This document shows positions 1 to 7,419 of a stretch of 64,000 nucleotides of DNA, piece by piece. The stretch's first letter is position 1. Every line of letters begins with the position of its first letter. Both the position numbers and the translations under genes were made by a program. The notes beneath the pieces are model-generated. The model had not been told where the DNA came from and did not search any database. It saw nothing but the letters and a program-made list of their open reading frames with translations. The DNA is from Micromonospora profundi (GTDB lineage Bacteria > Actinomycetota > Actinomycetes > Mycobacteriales > Micromonosporaceae), in the NCBI RefSeq assembly GCF_011927785.1, contig NZ_JAATJK010000001.1, positions 5,241,001 to 5,305,000 of the forward strand, read 5' to 3'.

Positions 1-28
1 GTCCGCCTGACCCCCGTCCCGCCGCGGT

Positions 29-55
29 GATCATCGGGCGGTCACCCGGATGATC
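29..55. terminator. Imperfect inverted repeat at window start
   Basis: GATCATC (29-35) and GATGATC (49-55) are complementary, with GGG/CCC inside and one bulged base. It lies just before the vWA gene and could terminate a gene left of the window or act as an operator. There is no T-run. Confidence 0.3.
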
Positions 56-73
56 GTCCAAAGTGGATCTCAC

Positions 74-79
74 TACACT
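74..79 (+). promoter_or_regulatory. -10 box of a probable leaderless vWA transcript
   Basis: TACACT lies exactly 7 bases before the GTG at 87. The same TANNNT-N7-start spacing recurs through the window, so transcription probably begins at or next to the start codon. No Shine-Dalgarno sequence is present here. Confidence 0.5.
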
Positions 80-86
80 GCGGGCC

Positions 87-1370
87 GTGATCAACTTCAG
101 ACGATCGACGGCCGTCCTCCTTGGACTGCTGGCGACCACCGCGCTGACCGGGCCGGTCCCGGCGAGAGCCGGCGAGGAGCCGGTGACCGAACCTCCCCGC
201 GTCGAACTCGTGCTCGACGTGAGCGGCTCGATGCGCGCCGCCGACATCGACGGACGCAGTCGGATCTCGGTAGCCCAGCAGGCGTTCAACGAGGTGGTGG
301 ACGCGCTGCCGGAGGAGACGCAGCTCGGCATCCGGGTGCTCGGCGCGACCTACCGGGGCAAGGACAAGAAGGTCGGCTGCCAGGACACCCAGCAGATCGT
401 GCCTGTCGGGCCGGTGGACCGTGCCCGGGCCAAGGACGCGGTGGCGACACTCCGTCCGACCGGGTTCACGCCGGTCGGGCTCGCCCTGCGCTCCGCCGCG
501 CAGGATCTGGGCAGCGGTTCCACCACCCGACGCATCGTGCTGATCACCGACGGGGAGGACACCTGCGCCCCGCCGGACCCGTGCGAGGTGGCCCGGGAGT
601 TGGCCGCGCAGGGCACCAGCCTCGTCGTCGACACGCTCGGTCTCGCGCCCGACGAGAAGGTCCGCCGGCAACTGCTGTGCATCGCCAGCGCGACCGGCGG
701 CACGTACACCGCGGCGCAGAGCGCTGAAGAGCTGACCGGACGGATCAAGCAGCTCGTCGAGCGGGCCGCCGACACCCACACGCGGGCACCGACAGTCGTC
801 GGCGGTACCAGCGCCTGTGACTCGGCGCCGCTGCTCGCCCCCGGTGTCTACGCGGACCGGGAGGCGTTCTCCGAGCACCGCTACTACCGCGTTCCGGTAC
901 GCCCCGGGCAGGAGCTGCGTGCCTCGGTGAGCATGGCGCTGGACCGGCCCGTGAACCGGGACTACGGGGTGCTGCTGCGGGCCACCGCCGCCGACGGCCG
1001 GGAACTCGTCCGGGGCGCCGACGCCGGCAGCGGACGCGCCGACGTGCTCTCCGCCGGGCTGCGCTGGTCGGCAACCGCCGACGACGAGGACGACACGGTG
1101 GCCGAGCAGAGTGCGGCGCCCGTCGTCGAGCCCACCACCGTCTGCCTTGTGGTGAGCAATTCGTTCGCCCCCCGCCCCGGAACGGCCGCGACGCCCGGCA
1201 TGCCTGTGGAGCTGACCATCGACGTGGTCGCCGCCGCTCCCGGCCCGGACGGCCCCGACCTCGGCCGGGGCTGGGTGCTGCTCGCCCTGCTCACCGTCGC
1301 CGGACTGCTCACCGGCCTGATCGCCGGTCTGCTCACCCGCTGGTGGGTCGCCACCTGGAGGGAGAACTGA
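87..1370 (+). CDS. Secreted, membrane-anchored vWA-domain protein
   Basis: A 427-aa exported protein. An N-terminal signal sequence (about residues 5-29) is followed by a von Willebrand factor A domain with a complete metal-binding MIDAS: DVSGS near residue 44, a Thr in the TPVG segment, and the Asp of LITDGED near 157. A second, beta-rich region (about 215-390) precedes a C-terminal membrane helix (about 394-419) and a short basic tail, so the bulk should sit outside the cell. vWA domains usually bind protein ligands in a metal-dependent way; the ligand is unknown. GTG 87 is preferred over GTG 63 because a TACACT box sits 7 bases upstream. The stop overlaps the next ATG by one base (TGATG), so the two genes are translationally coupled. 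Confidence 0.85.
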   Translation: MINFRRSTAVLLGLLATTALTGPVPARAGEEPVTEPPRVELVLDVSGSMRAADIDGRSRISVAQQAFNEVVDALPEETQLGIRVLGATYRGKDKKVGCQDTQQIVPVGPVDRARAKDAVATLRPTGFTPVGLALRSAAQDLGSGSTTRRIVLITDGEDTCAPPDPCEVARELAAQGTSLVVDTLGLAPDEKVRRQLLCIASATGGTYTAAQSAEELTGRIKQLVERAADTHTRAPTVVGGTSACDSAPLLAPGVYADREAFSEHRYYRVPVRPGQELRASVSMALDRPVNRDYGVLLRATAADGRELVRGADAGSGRADVLSAGLRWSATADDEDDTVAEQSAAPVVEPTTVCLVVSNSFAPRPGTAATPGMPVELTIDVVAAAPGPDGPDLGRGWVLLALLTVAGLLTGLIAGLLTRWWVATWREN

Positions 1371-2152
1371 TGCGTACACCGCTGTTCCGCTCGCTCGTCG
1401 CGCTGCTCGCCGCCGGTGGGGCCACGCTGCTGCCCGCGGCGGCCGCCGCCGCCCCCACGCCGTCGCCGGGCGCCACCCCTGTGACCCGCGCCGGCACCTC
1501 GTTCCTCACCGCCACCCCGATCACCGCCGGGCAGCCGGTACGGGTGGACGCCTCGGTCGGCGACCACCTGTACTGGTCGTTCCCTGCCACCGCCGGGCAG
1601 GTGCACGAGATCAGTGCCACCGTCACCTTCCCGAAGGCACGCTCCGGCGCGTCCACCTGGACCGTCGACGTCTTCGACGGGCTGCGGCGGCGGCAGGCCT
1701 GCACCGCCGGGGCGCAGACCCCGACGGTGGACGCGAAGGCGTCGAGCGTGGCGCTGGGCTGCACACTGCGCGAGGTGCGGCCCTGGGCGGAGCCGTGGTC
1801 GGCCGACCCGCTGCCCGGCACGTACGTCGTCCGGCTCTCCGTTGTGGAACTGCCCGAGCCGGACCTCGGCGCGCCCATCGACGTGGACCTGCTCGTCGGA
1901 GTCGTCGCCGACCGGGGCTCCTCGGCCGAGGACGGTGAGCTGGCCGCGCCACTTGTGGCGAACACCAAGGCGGGGACAGTGCTCACCGCCGTACCCACGG
2001 AGGACCCGGAGGCCGACGACGAAGGTGACTCGCTGGCGGCCTGGCTGCCGGATCTCGGCTCGCGCTGGATCTGGACCGGCGTGGGCGGCGTGCTCGCCGC
2101 CGTGGCCGGCGTGGTCGGCTTCGCCCTGACGCGGCGTCCCCGACGCGCCTGA
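1370..2152 (+). CDS. Secreted membrane-anchored partner of the vWA protein
   Basis: A 260-aa protein with a signal peptide (about 1-27), an Ala/Pro/Thr linker, a beta-sandwich-like domain, an acidic stretch and a C-terminal transmembrane helix (about 232-252) ending in a basic tail. Its topology matches the vWA protein encoded immediately upstream. The segment after the signal peptide has the same pattern as the post-vWA region of that protein (a short 'hlYwsfPatAGQ'-type motif against 'HRYYRVPVRPGQ'), suggesting a shared fold. The start is the ATG at 1370, with a GGAGGG ribosome site just upstream. Function is unknown; I infer that the two products act together at the cell surface. Confidence 0.75.
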   Translation: MRTPLFRSLVALLAAGGATLLPAAAAAAPTPSPGATPVTRAGTSFLTATPITAGQPVRVDASVGDHLYWSFPATAGQVHEISATVTFPKARSGASTWTVDVFDGLRRRQACTAGAQTPTVDAKASSVALGCTLREVRPWAEPWSADPLPGTYVVRLSVVELPEPDLGAPIDVDLLVGVVADRGSSAEDGELAAPLVANTKAGTVLTAVPTEDPEADDEGDSLAAWLPDLGSRWIWTGVGGVLAAVAGVVGFALTRRPRRA

Positions 2153-2165
2153 AACCCGCGCGACA

Positions 2166-2201
2166 AGTCGGTGGTCCCGCCGTCGGGCGGGGCCACCGAC
2201 T
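2166..2201. terminator. Bidirectional hairpin terminator
   Basis: A 16-bp stem (2166-2181 with 2186-2201, one G-U pair) closes a GTCG loop between convergent genes. It probably ends transcription from both sides. No long T-run follows, as is common in high-GC actinobacteria. Confidence 0.7.
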
Positions 2202-2228
2202 GCGGGGCATTTTCGGCGGCCCGGCCGT

Positions 2229-2489
2229 TCACCTGCGGCGCGGGATCCAGCCGATGAAGCGATCCTGGAGGGACATGACCGGGGCGGTACGCAGATCCTC
2301 CGTGGCGGCGGCGAGGCACGAACCCAGGTAGACGCTCAGCATCGCCCGGTCACCCCCGTACTCCGCCAGCAGCCGGCCGCGTTTCGTCGCGCACGGCCAC
2401 TCCTCACCGCAGGAACCGCAATTCCAGCCAGGGGTCGTCGGGGCATGCTCGTCAGCCCGCACTCCCGGCCGTTCCGCACCATCGGTCAT
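2229..2489 (-). CDS. Small conserved CxxC protein, actinobacterial
   Basis: An 86-aa protein with an N-terminal acidic segment, then GWNCGSCGEEWPC (CxxC plus a further Cys), and a C-terminal half ending in FIGWIPRRR. I recall this arrangement as a conserved actinobacterial small protein, often with no assigned function and sometimes loosely labelled flavin reductase. The three Cys residues suggest metal binding or redox chemistry, but no enzyme motif is visible. The ATG at 2489 has a GGAGAGG site upstream. It diverges from the phosphopantetheinyl transferase gene across a 210-bp gap. Confidence 0.65.
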   Translation of the reverse strand: MTDGAERPGVRADEHAPTTPGWNCGSCGEEWPCATKRGRLLAEYGGDRAMLSVYLGSCLAAATEDLRTAPVMSLQDRFIGWIPRRR

Positions 2490-2676
2490 CGCATAGTCCT
2501 CTCCAGATGTCCACGGGACTGGCGGCCGCGCGCGGCCAGCTTTGATGGTGGTCCCTCCGGAGCCATCAGGGAGGGAGCGACGCGTCCCTCCGGTGATACA
2601 TCTTTGCGGTACCTTCTCCCCTCGTGAGAGTCAGAAAGTTGACGGTCGGCCGGTTATCGGCGCTCAACGTCCGTTT

Positions 2677-2690
2677 CTACCGATTGGTAG
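2677..2690 (+). promoter_or_regulatory. Small inverted repeat over the only RBS-like sequence
   Basis: CTACC-GATT-GGTAG lies 10 bases before the ATG of the phosphopantetheinyl transferase gene. The right arm (GGTAGG) is the only purine-rich candidate ribosome site, so the hairpin could mask it, or the repeat could be a DNA operator. Confidence 0.3.
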
Positions 2691-2699
2691 GCGACAACG

Positions 2700-3356
2700 A
2701 TGCGTGACCTGCTGCCCCCGACGGTGGCCGTGGCCGTCGCCGGCCCCGACGACTGGGCCGGGAAGCTGCTCGCCGCCGAGCAGGAATGCCTCGGCGAACG
2801 GGCGGTACAGGCCCGTCGCCGGGACTTCACCGCCGGCCGCGTCTGCGCCCGCCGGGCACTGACCGACCTCGGCCTGCCGGCGACGGCGGTACCGGCCGCC
2901 GCCGACCGCGCGCCCGTCTGGCCTGCCGGCGTCGTCGGCAGCATCACCCACACCAGCGGCTACTGCGCCGCCGCCGCAGCCCGCGCCACCGACCTCCGGT
3001 CCGTCGGTATGGACGCCGAGCGGCACCGCGAAATCAACACCGGGGTACGCCGACTCGTGCTGCTGCCCGAGGAGGAGGAGAACTGCGCCCGGCTGCCCGC
3101 CGGCACCTCCTGGCCGGTCGTCTACTTCAGCGCCAAGGAGACCGTCTACAAGGTCTGGTACCCGGTCGTCGGCAGCTGGTTGGACTTCCACGACGCCCAC
3201 CTGAGCATCGACCCGGACGCCGGTACGTTCACCGCACGGATCGCACCCTCCCGGGTGGACGCCGCCGACGTCGTCGACCCACCCGCCACGATCGCCGGGC
3301 GGTTCGTTGTCGCCGACGGCCTGGTCCGTACCGCCGCCGTCCTCCCGCTCAGCTGA
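2700..3356 (+). CDS. 4'-phosphopantetheinyl transferase (Sfp/EntD type)
   Basis: A 218-aa transferase that would move the 4'-phosphopantetheine arm of CoA onto a serine of carrier proteins used by fatty acid, polyketide or nonribosomal peptide synthases. All three signature motifs are present: GSITHT (80-85), the Mg2+-binding GMDAE (103-107) and FSAKETVYK (143-151). The length fits the compact EntD-like class. No synthase genes are in the window, so it is probably a global activator acting in trans. The ribosome site is weak and part of a small hairpin (2677-2690). Confidence 0.92.
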   Translation: MRDLLPPTVAVAVAGPDDWAGKLLAAEQECLGERAVQARRRDFTAGRVCARRALTDLGLPATAVPAAADRAPVWPAGVVGSITHTSGYCAAAAARATDLRSVGMDAERHREINTGVRRLVLLPEEEENCARLPAGTSWPVVYFSAKETVYKVWYPVVGSWLDFHDAHLSIDPDAGTFTARIAPSRVDAADVVDPPATIAGRFVVADGLVRTAAVLPLS

Positions 3357-3478
3357 GTCGCGTCGTCCACACTGGCCGGGCGGAAGTGCCGGTCCGGCGC
3401 ATCGACAGGACCCTCGACAGGGCACGGTAACGTCGGCGGGTTCCCGAAGCCGCAACTGACGAGGTGCCAAGGAGTACG

Positions 3479-4846
3479 TTGACCCACCCCCAGCCCCCCA
3501 GCGGGCCGCAGGACCCTCAACAGCCGAACCCGGAGCCACCGGCCCAGCCGAACCCGGAGCCACCGGCCCAGCCGAACCCGGAGCCACCGGCCCAGCCGAA
3601 CCCGGAGCCACCGGCCCAGCCGAACCCGGAGCCACCGGCCCAGCCGAACCCGGAGCCACCGGCCCAGCCGAACCCGGAGCCACCGGCCCAGCCGAACCCG
3701 GCGACACCGGCCCAGCCGAACCCGGCGACACCGGCCCAGCCGAACCCGGCGACACCTCCGCAGACCGCCGCCGACCCGACCGCCCCGACGGCGCCCGAAT
3801 CGCCCAGCCCGTGGTCGCCACCTCCACCGCTGGTGTTCGGCGCGCAGCAGCCTGCCGCGCCGCAGCCCTCCCACGGCGGTGAGCCGCAGCAGCCGTCCGT
3901 CAGCGAGCAGCCGCCGTTCTCCAGCGCACCGCAGCCGCCGTTCACCGGCGACCAGCAGCCACCGCCGTTCTCGAGCCCGCCGCAGCCGCCGTTCACCGGC
4001 GCACCGCAGCCGCCGTTCGCTAGCGACCAGCCGCCGTTCACCGGCGCACCGCAGCCGACCCCGCCGTACTCCTCCCCGCCGTACTCGTCCCCGCCGGGTC
4101 CGCACTGGCAGCAGCAGGCGCCGTTCGCAGCCGGTGGGTACCCGCCCGCCGGCGGCGGCGGTGGTTATCCGCCGCCGACCGGGCCGGGCTACCCGCCGCC
4201 GACCGGGCCGGGTTACCCGCCGCCGGCTGGGCCGGGTTATCCGCCCGGCATGCCGCCGCCCGCGACGGGGGCGAACTCCACGAAGACCGTGCTGATCATC
4301 GTGGTCATCGCAGCCGTGCTTGCCCTGCTGTGCTGCGTGGGCGGCATCGTGACGATGGTCGTCGGTGCGAACCGCACCGCGAACGAGACGATCGAGTCCA
4401 TACCCGAACTCGGGGGGCCGGCGCCCGCCCCGTCGTCCACCGGCGGCCCGTCGATGAACATGCCGGCGGGGAACTCCGCGCAGATCGACGACGACCGGGG
4501 CGTCATGAAGGTCACCGTGACCAAGTTCAGCACCGCCACCGAACCGTGCAGGACGAGCGGCCCCAAGCCCGACAAGGGCATGTACCTGATCGCCGACGTG
4601 ACCGTGTCGATCGTCGAGGGCACCGGCTCGATCAACCAGCTGTACTTCTGGTGGATCGCCGCCGACGGCACCAGGACCAGCACCATCGTCGGGATTTTGT
4701 CCGGCTGCGGCACGACGCTGCGGTCCGGCACCAACCTGACCGCCGGCACCACCCACACCGGCACCATCGTGTTCAACGTGCCCGACACCAACGGCACTCT
4801 GGAGTACCAGCACAGGTTCAGGACCGCCGCCAGCTGGAAGCCGTGA
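3479..4846 (+). CDS. Proline-rich single-pass protein with extracellular beta domain
   Basis: A 455-aa protein. The first 260 residues are almost entirely P/Q/N/E/S: ten 8-residue repeats of the type QPNPEPPA/QPNPATPA, then PPFTG/PPFSS and GYPPPTGPG repeats. One membrane helix follows (about 270-297), then a globular domain of about 145 residues with two Cys that resembles DUF4352-type extracellular beta sandwiches. The N-terminal region would be cytoplasmic or cell-wall spanning. The start is probably TTG 3479, preceded by AAGGAG; GTG 3464 is the alternative. The function is unknown; in actinobacteria such tails often help proteins cross or bind the wall. Confidence 0.7.
   Translation: MTHPQPPSGPQDPQQPNPEPPAQPNPEPPAQPNPEPPAQPNPEPPAQPNPEPPAQPNPEPPAQPNPEPPAQPNPATPAQPNPATPAQPNPATPPQTAADPTAPTAPESPSPWSPPPPLVFGAQQPAAPQPSHGGEPQQPSVSEQPPFSSAPQPPFTGDQQPPPFSSPPQPPFTGAPQPPFASDQPPFTGAPQPTPPYSSPPYSSPPGPHWQQQAPFAAGGYPPAGGGGGYPPPTGPGYPPPTGPGYPPPAGPGYPPGMPPPATGANSTKTVLIIVVIAAVLALLCCVGGIVTMVVGANRTANETIESIPELGGPAPAPSSTGGPSMNMPAGNSAQIDDDRGVMKVTVTKFSTATEPCRTSGPKPDKGMYLIADVTVSIVEGTGSINQLYFWWIAADGTRTSTIVGILSGCGTTLRSGTNLTAGTTHTGTIVFNVPDTNGTLEYQHRFRTAASWKP
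3521..3760 (+). repeat. 24-bp tandem repeat, ten units, in coding sequence
   Basis: Ten consecutive 24-bp units, each starting CAGCCGAACCCGG. The first seven encode QPNPEPPA and the last three the QPNPATP variant. Nearly identical DNA implies recent expansion or homogenisation by slippage or recombination, and copy number is likely to vary between strains. Unit length and lack of spacers exclude a CRISPR. Confidence 0.95.
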
Positions 4847-4857
4847 CGCTGTGACGT

Positions 4858-4883
4858 GGGGCCGGCCCGTCGGGGCCGGCCCC
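4858..4883. terminator. GC-rich hairpin after the proline-rich gene
   Basis: GGGGCCGGC (4858-4866) pairs with GCCGGCCCC (4875-4883) across an 8-base loop, 12 bases after the stop codon. It probably terminates the plus-strand gene. Confidence 0.6.
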
Positions 4884-4921
4884 AGCTCGAACAGGTTGGC
4901 CGCCTCGTCCCGGCGGCCCGA

Positions 4922-4988
4922 CTGCCGTACTCCCCGCGCCGACTTCGGCCCAAGCAGCCTGCCGTACTCCCCGCGCCGACTTCGGCCC
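4922..4988. repeat. 30-bp direct repeat, two copies
   Basis: Positions 4922-4951 and 4959-4988 are identical over 30 bases (beginning CTGCCGTACTCC), offset by 37. They lie in a noncoding stretch between convergent genes. They look like a simple local duplication; no role can be assigned. Confidence 0.85.
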
Positions 4989-5091
4989 GAGCAGGCAGTC
5001 GTTCCCGGTGGTCACCAAGCCCTACCAACTGGAGGGCGCGGCCGCCCGGCTCCGCCGCCGTGCCGGCACCCTTTGGCGGCCTTGTCGCGCG

Positions 5092-5574
5092 CTAGCTGTC
5101 GCCGCCGAAGAGGGAGAGATAGCGGCCGAGATAGAGCGACCATCCGGCGTCGCTGTCGACTCCGTCTCGAACGGACTCCCAGCCAGGGCCGTGCCGCTCA
5201 AGATGCCGGTGTTCCAGCGCGATCCGGGTCCGGCCCGGTGCCTCGACGATGAAGGCGACTTCGACCTCGCTGGCGAGGTCCGGGTCGGGTTCGGGTTGCC
5301 AGGTCGGCCCGATGTCCCAGCTGAAGACGACGCGGGTCGGCGGCTCGTACGCGAGGATGCGCGCCCACCGGCATTCACTGCCGTCGACACCCCGGTCGTA
5401 GATGTGCCCGCCGACCCTCGGCTCGAACACTGTCGCGGCGATGGGGACCGTGAGCAGGTTGTGCTCGCGGGGCTTGAAGTCGCCGAACCGCTCGACGAAT
5501 ACGGTGAAAGCCTGCTCGATGGGCGCATCGACGACGATTTGCCGGCGCACCACCGCCGTAGCTGCTTGCGTCAT
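5092..5574 (-). CDS. SRPBCC (AHSA1-like) domain protein
   Basis: A 160-aa single-domain START/SRPBCC protein of the AHSA1 type, which binds hydrophobic ligands in a helix-grip fold. It shows the usual opening (IVVDAPIEQAFTVFV), the central GGHIYDRGVDGSE segment and a C-terminal helix. The ATG overlaps the end of the upstream ArsR-type gene by 4 bases (5571-5574), so they form a translationally coupled pair. ArsR-SRPBCC pairs are common in actinobacteria, where the SRPBCC protein is the regulated partner. The ligand is unknown. Confidence 0.85.
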   Translation of the reverse strand: MTQAATAVVRRQIVVDAPIEQAFTVFVERFGDFKPREHNLLTVPIAATVFEPRVGGHIYDRGVDGSECRWARILAYEPPTRVVFSWDIGPTWQPEPDPDLASEVEVAFIVEAPGRTRIALEHRHLERHGPGWESVRDGVDSDAGWSLYLGRYLSLFGGDS

Positions 5575-5891
5575 GGACGCTCCTCGGTCTCTTCGACGAT
5601 GTCCTGATAGCCGTCCAGCGCCCGTCGCCAGAACGTGTCGAGCTGGTCCCGTAGTGCGGCCAGCCCATCCGGACTCAGCCGGTAGACGCGACGGGTTCCC
5701 ATCGGGTGGTCGACCACCAGGCCCGCGCTCTTGAGCACCTTGAGGTGCTGCGACACGGCTGGTCGACTGATGGGCAGCTCGTCTGCCAGCTCCCCCACGG
5801 CGCAGGGTCTCTCGGCCAGGCGCTGAACGATGGCGAGCCTGCTGGGATCACCCAGCGCCTCCCAGCCTGGATGCACTCCGTAAGTCACCAC
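5571..5891 (-). CDS. ArsR/SmtB-family winged-helix repressor
   Basis: A 106-aa winged-helix DNA-binding protein. The segment EALGDPSRLAIVQRL and the recognition helix SRPAVSQHLKVLKSAGLV are typical of ArsR. The Cys motifs of metal-sensing members are missing, so it more likely senses an organic signal or partner. It heads a two-gene operon with the SRPBCC gene. The listed start is GTG 5891; GTG 5888 and GTG 5876 are alternatives, and the last would put the whole inverted-repeat operator upstream of the coding region. Autorepression is likely. Confidence 0.85.
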   Translation of the reverse strand: MVTYGVHPGWEALGDPSRLAIVQRLAERPCAVGELADELPISRPAVSQHLKVLKSAGLVVDHPMGTRRVYRLSPDGLAALRDQLDTFWRRALDGYQDIVEETEERP

Positions 5892-5911
5892 GAACGTAAG
5901 CTACGACTTAC
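5880..5911. promoter_or_regulatory. Probable ArsR operator (nested inverted repeats)
   Basis: GTAAGTC (5880-5886) and GACTTAC (5905-5911) form an outer inverted repeat. GTAAG (5896-5900) with CTTAC (5907-5911) forms an inner one, spaced 6 bases. They overlap the start region of the ArsR gene, as expected for autoregulation. Confidence 0.6.
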
Positions 5912-6054
5912 CGATGCTGGCGTCAAGGCGAGAATTGAACGCCTCGACGCCCCGACAGCCTGCGGATCACCTGAAACCGGCGCGCTACTGGTGGCCGAAG
6001 AATGGCCCTGAGGGGCAATCATCAGCGGCGCTCCGCGATACGCGCGCCCAAACG

Positions 6055-6076
6055 AAAACAGGGCCCGAAGGCCCTG
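6055..6076 (-). terminator. Rho-independent terminator of tRNA-Ala
   Basis: On the minus strand CAGGGCC-TTCG-GGCCCTG is followed by TTTTCGTTT. A 7-bp stem, stable TTCG loop and T-run about 60 bases after the tRNA make this the clearest intrinsic terminator in the window. Confidence 0.85.
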
Positions 6077-6140
6077 GATTCTCGCTGATCTGCGCCCGCT
6101 GATCTTGCCTGCGGGCCCCCCTGGTCGTACGTGTTGCTGG

Positions 6141-6214
6141 TGGAGCTGAGGGGATTTGAACCCCTGACCCCCTCGATGCGAACGAGGTGCGCTACCAGTC
6201 TGCGCCACAGCCCC
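6141..6214 (-). tRNA. tRNA-Ala, anticodon CGC
   Basis: The minus strand folds as a full cloverleaf. The acceptor GGGGCTG pairs with CAGCTCC, the anticodon arm is CCTCG-TTCGCAT-CGAGG giving anticodon CGC (reads GCG alanine codons), and the T arm contains GGTTCAAATCC. The discriminator is A and CCA is encoded at 6140-6138. GCG is a heavily used codon in this genome. A T-rich terminator follows at 6076-6055. Confidence 0.97.
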
Positions 6215-6356
6215 CCACCGGCGAGCCGGCTTCGGTCCCACCCGGCTTACACCGGGCGGGCCGGCAGCAAGGCTAACAGGTCGCCGGCCTCCACCGCGAA
6301 TCCGCCCCCGCCGCCGCGCCGCCATCAAGCCGACGCCGCGCCAACGCCGCACCGAA

Positions 6357-6431
6357 GATCGACTCGGCTTCCTTGAAACCGGGGCATCCGGGACGCCACG
6401 ACACCGCGATTTCCAGGAAACCGAGTCGATC
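6357..6431. repeat. 75-bp palindromic intergenic repeat, copy 1
   Basis: Left arm 6357-6378 and right arm 6410-6431 are complementary at 20 of 22 positions. A second element of the same size and nearly the same arms lies at 14188-14262. The arms begin GATCGACTCGG and end CCGAGTCGATC. This copy lies between the end of sepX and tRNA-Ala, both on the minus strand. It could act as a terminator or be a small mobile or REP-type element. Confidence 0.85.
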
Positions 6432-6459
6432 AAGAGCAAGCGCCGCCCGACCAAGAGCC

Positions 6460-7236
6460 TCAGGCTCCTCGGCCCGCCTCATAGGGGCGGCCACGTAGCC
6501 CGCCGGAGCGTCGGTACGACACCGAGCCACCGTTGACGGCCGCCGGCAGGTCTCCGGGGCGGTCGAGGCCCATGGCGGCTCGGCGTACCCCTTCGCGCTG
6601 GGCCGCCAGGCGGCGTTGCGCCTCGCGGCGGGCAGCGGCACGGCGGGCCTGTTCGCGGCGGACCTCGGCCTGGCGGGCGGCCAACCAGGCCGCTTCGCGG
6701 GCCCGGGCGCGGCGTCGGCGGCGACCGGCGAGGGCCTGACCGCGCAGGTGGACGACGTACATGGCAAGCAGCAGGAAGGTGACCGAGAAGCTGATCCAGA
6801 AGCCGGGGCTGACGAACAGCACGCCGATCAACTCGACGAAGTTGAGCAGCAGCAGGGCGGCGAGTACGCGGCGGCGGCGGTACACGGCGGGGGTGTGCTG
6901 TCGGCGCGGCGGCGGGCGGCGACGGGACCGCTTGGGGGCCGGCGGTACGGCGCGCAGCCGGCCGGAGCGGCGGGCTGCCGGGGGCGCGGAGACCGGCGCG
7001 GCCAACCTACCTGTAGTCGCGTCCTCACTCAGAGTGATGGTGAGGGAGCGCGGAGGGTGGACGGGTCGCCGTCCGGGCACAGTGCGGCGCCGTCGGCGGC
7101 GCTGGAGCACCCGCGCCGTCGACTGCGCCCGCTCCGCCACCAGCCGCTCGGTGGCGTCGTACCGGCGAACCAGCGCCGGGGCCAGGGCGAGCAGGCCGGC
7201 GGCGGCGAGGACGGCGAGGAGCACCGAGGTCGGCAC
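6460..7236 (-). CDS. sepX: SepX/GlpR-family divisome membrane protein
   Basis: A 258-aa membrane protein: an N-terminal helix (about 1-20), a long Arg/Pro-rich cytoplasmic segment, two further hydrophobic helices (about 125-165) and a coiled, Arg/Ala/Gln-rich tail. Its place after GNAT, moeA-like and galU genes matches Streptomyces sepX (formerly glpR) and Mycobacterium Rv0996. In corynebacteria GlpR is the membrane receptor for the gephyrin-like protein Glp, and in Streptomyces SepX supports cell division. I infer the same role here. The start is GTG 7236, with GGGAGGG six bases upstream; TTG 7257 is less likely. Confidence 0.75.
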   Translation of the reverse strand: MPTSVLLAVLAAAGLLALAPALVRRYDATERLVAERAQSTARVLQRRRRRRTVPGRRPVHPPRSLTITLSEDATTGRLAAPVSAPPAARRSGRLRAVPPAPKRSRRRPPPRRQHTPAVYRRRRVLAALLLLNFVELIGVLFVSPGFWISFSVTFLLLAMYVVHLRGQALAGRRRRRARAREAAWLAARQAEVRREQARRAAARREAQRRLAAQREGVRRAAMGLDRPGDLPAAVNGGSVSYRRSGGLRGRPYEAGRGA

Positions 7237-7419
7237 CCTCACCCCTCCCGTCACCAATTCGGAGCAACCGCCACCCGACCGCAGGATCTTCCACCGATCG
7301 CGCCTGGGTGCGTAGATCGTCCGGACGGGGGAACGCTTGCCACAGCTTGCAGTTACTTGAGGTTACGGCTCGCCGACCGGGATGCCACCGCGCCGCGCCG
7401 ATCCCGTGCGTGGGACGGC

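Noticed and set aside
3521..3760. Possible CRISPR-like repeat array
   Set aside because: The 24-bp units are contiguous with no spacers and encode an in-frame proline repeat.
2664..3827. Long minus-strand frame with Gly-Ser-Ala-Gly-Pro repeats
   Set aside because: It is antisense to the phosphopantetheinyl transferase and the proline repeat; high GC leaves such frames open by chance.
5896..5911. Inner repeat as an RNA terminator
   Set aside because: Five-bp arms are too short, and the position over the ArsR start fits an operator instead.
6131..6376. Open frame reading ELRGFEPLTPSMRTRCAT on the plus strand
   Set aside because: It is the antisense of tRNA-Ala; this peptide is the known false translation of tRNA genes.
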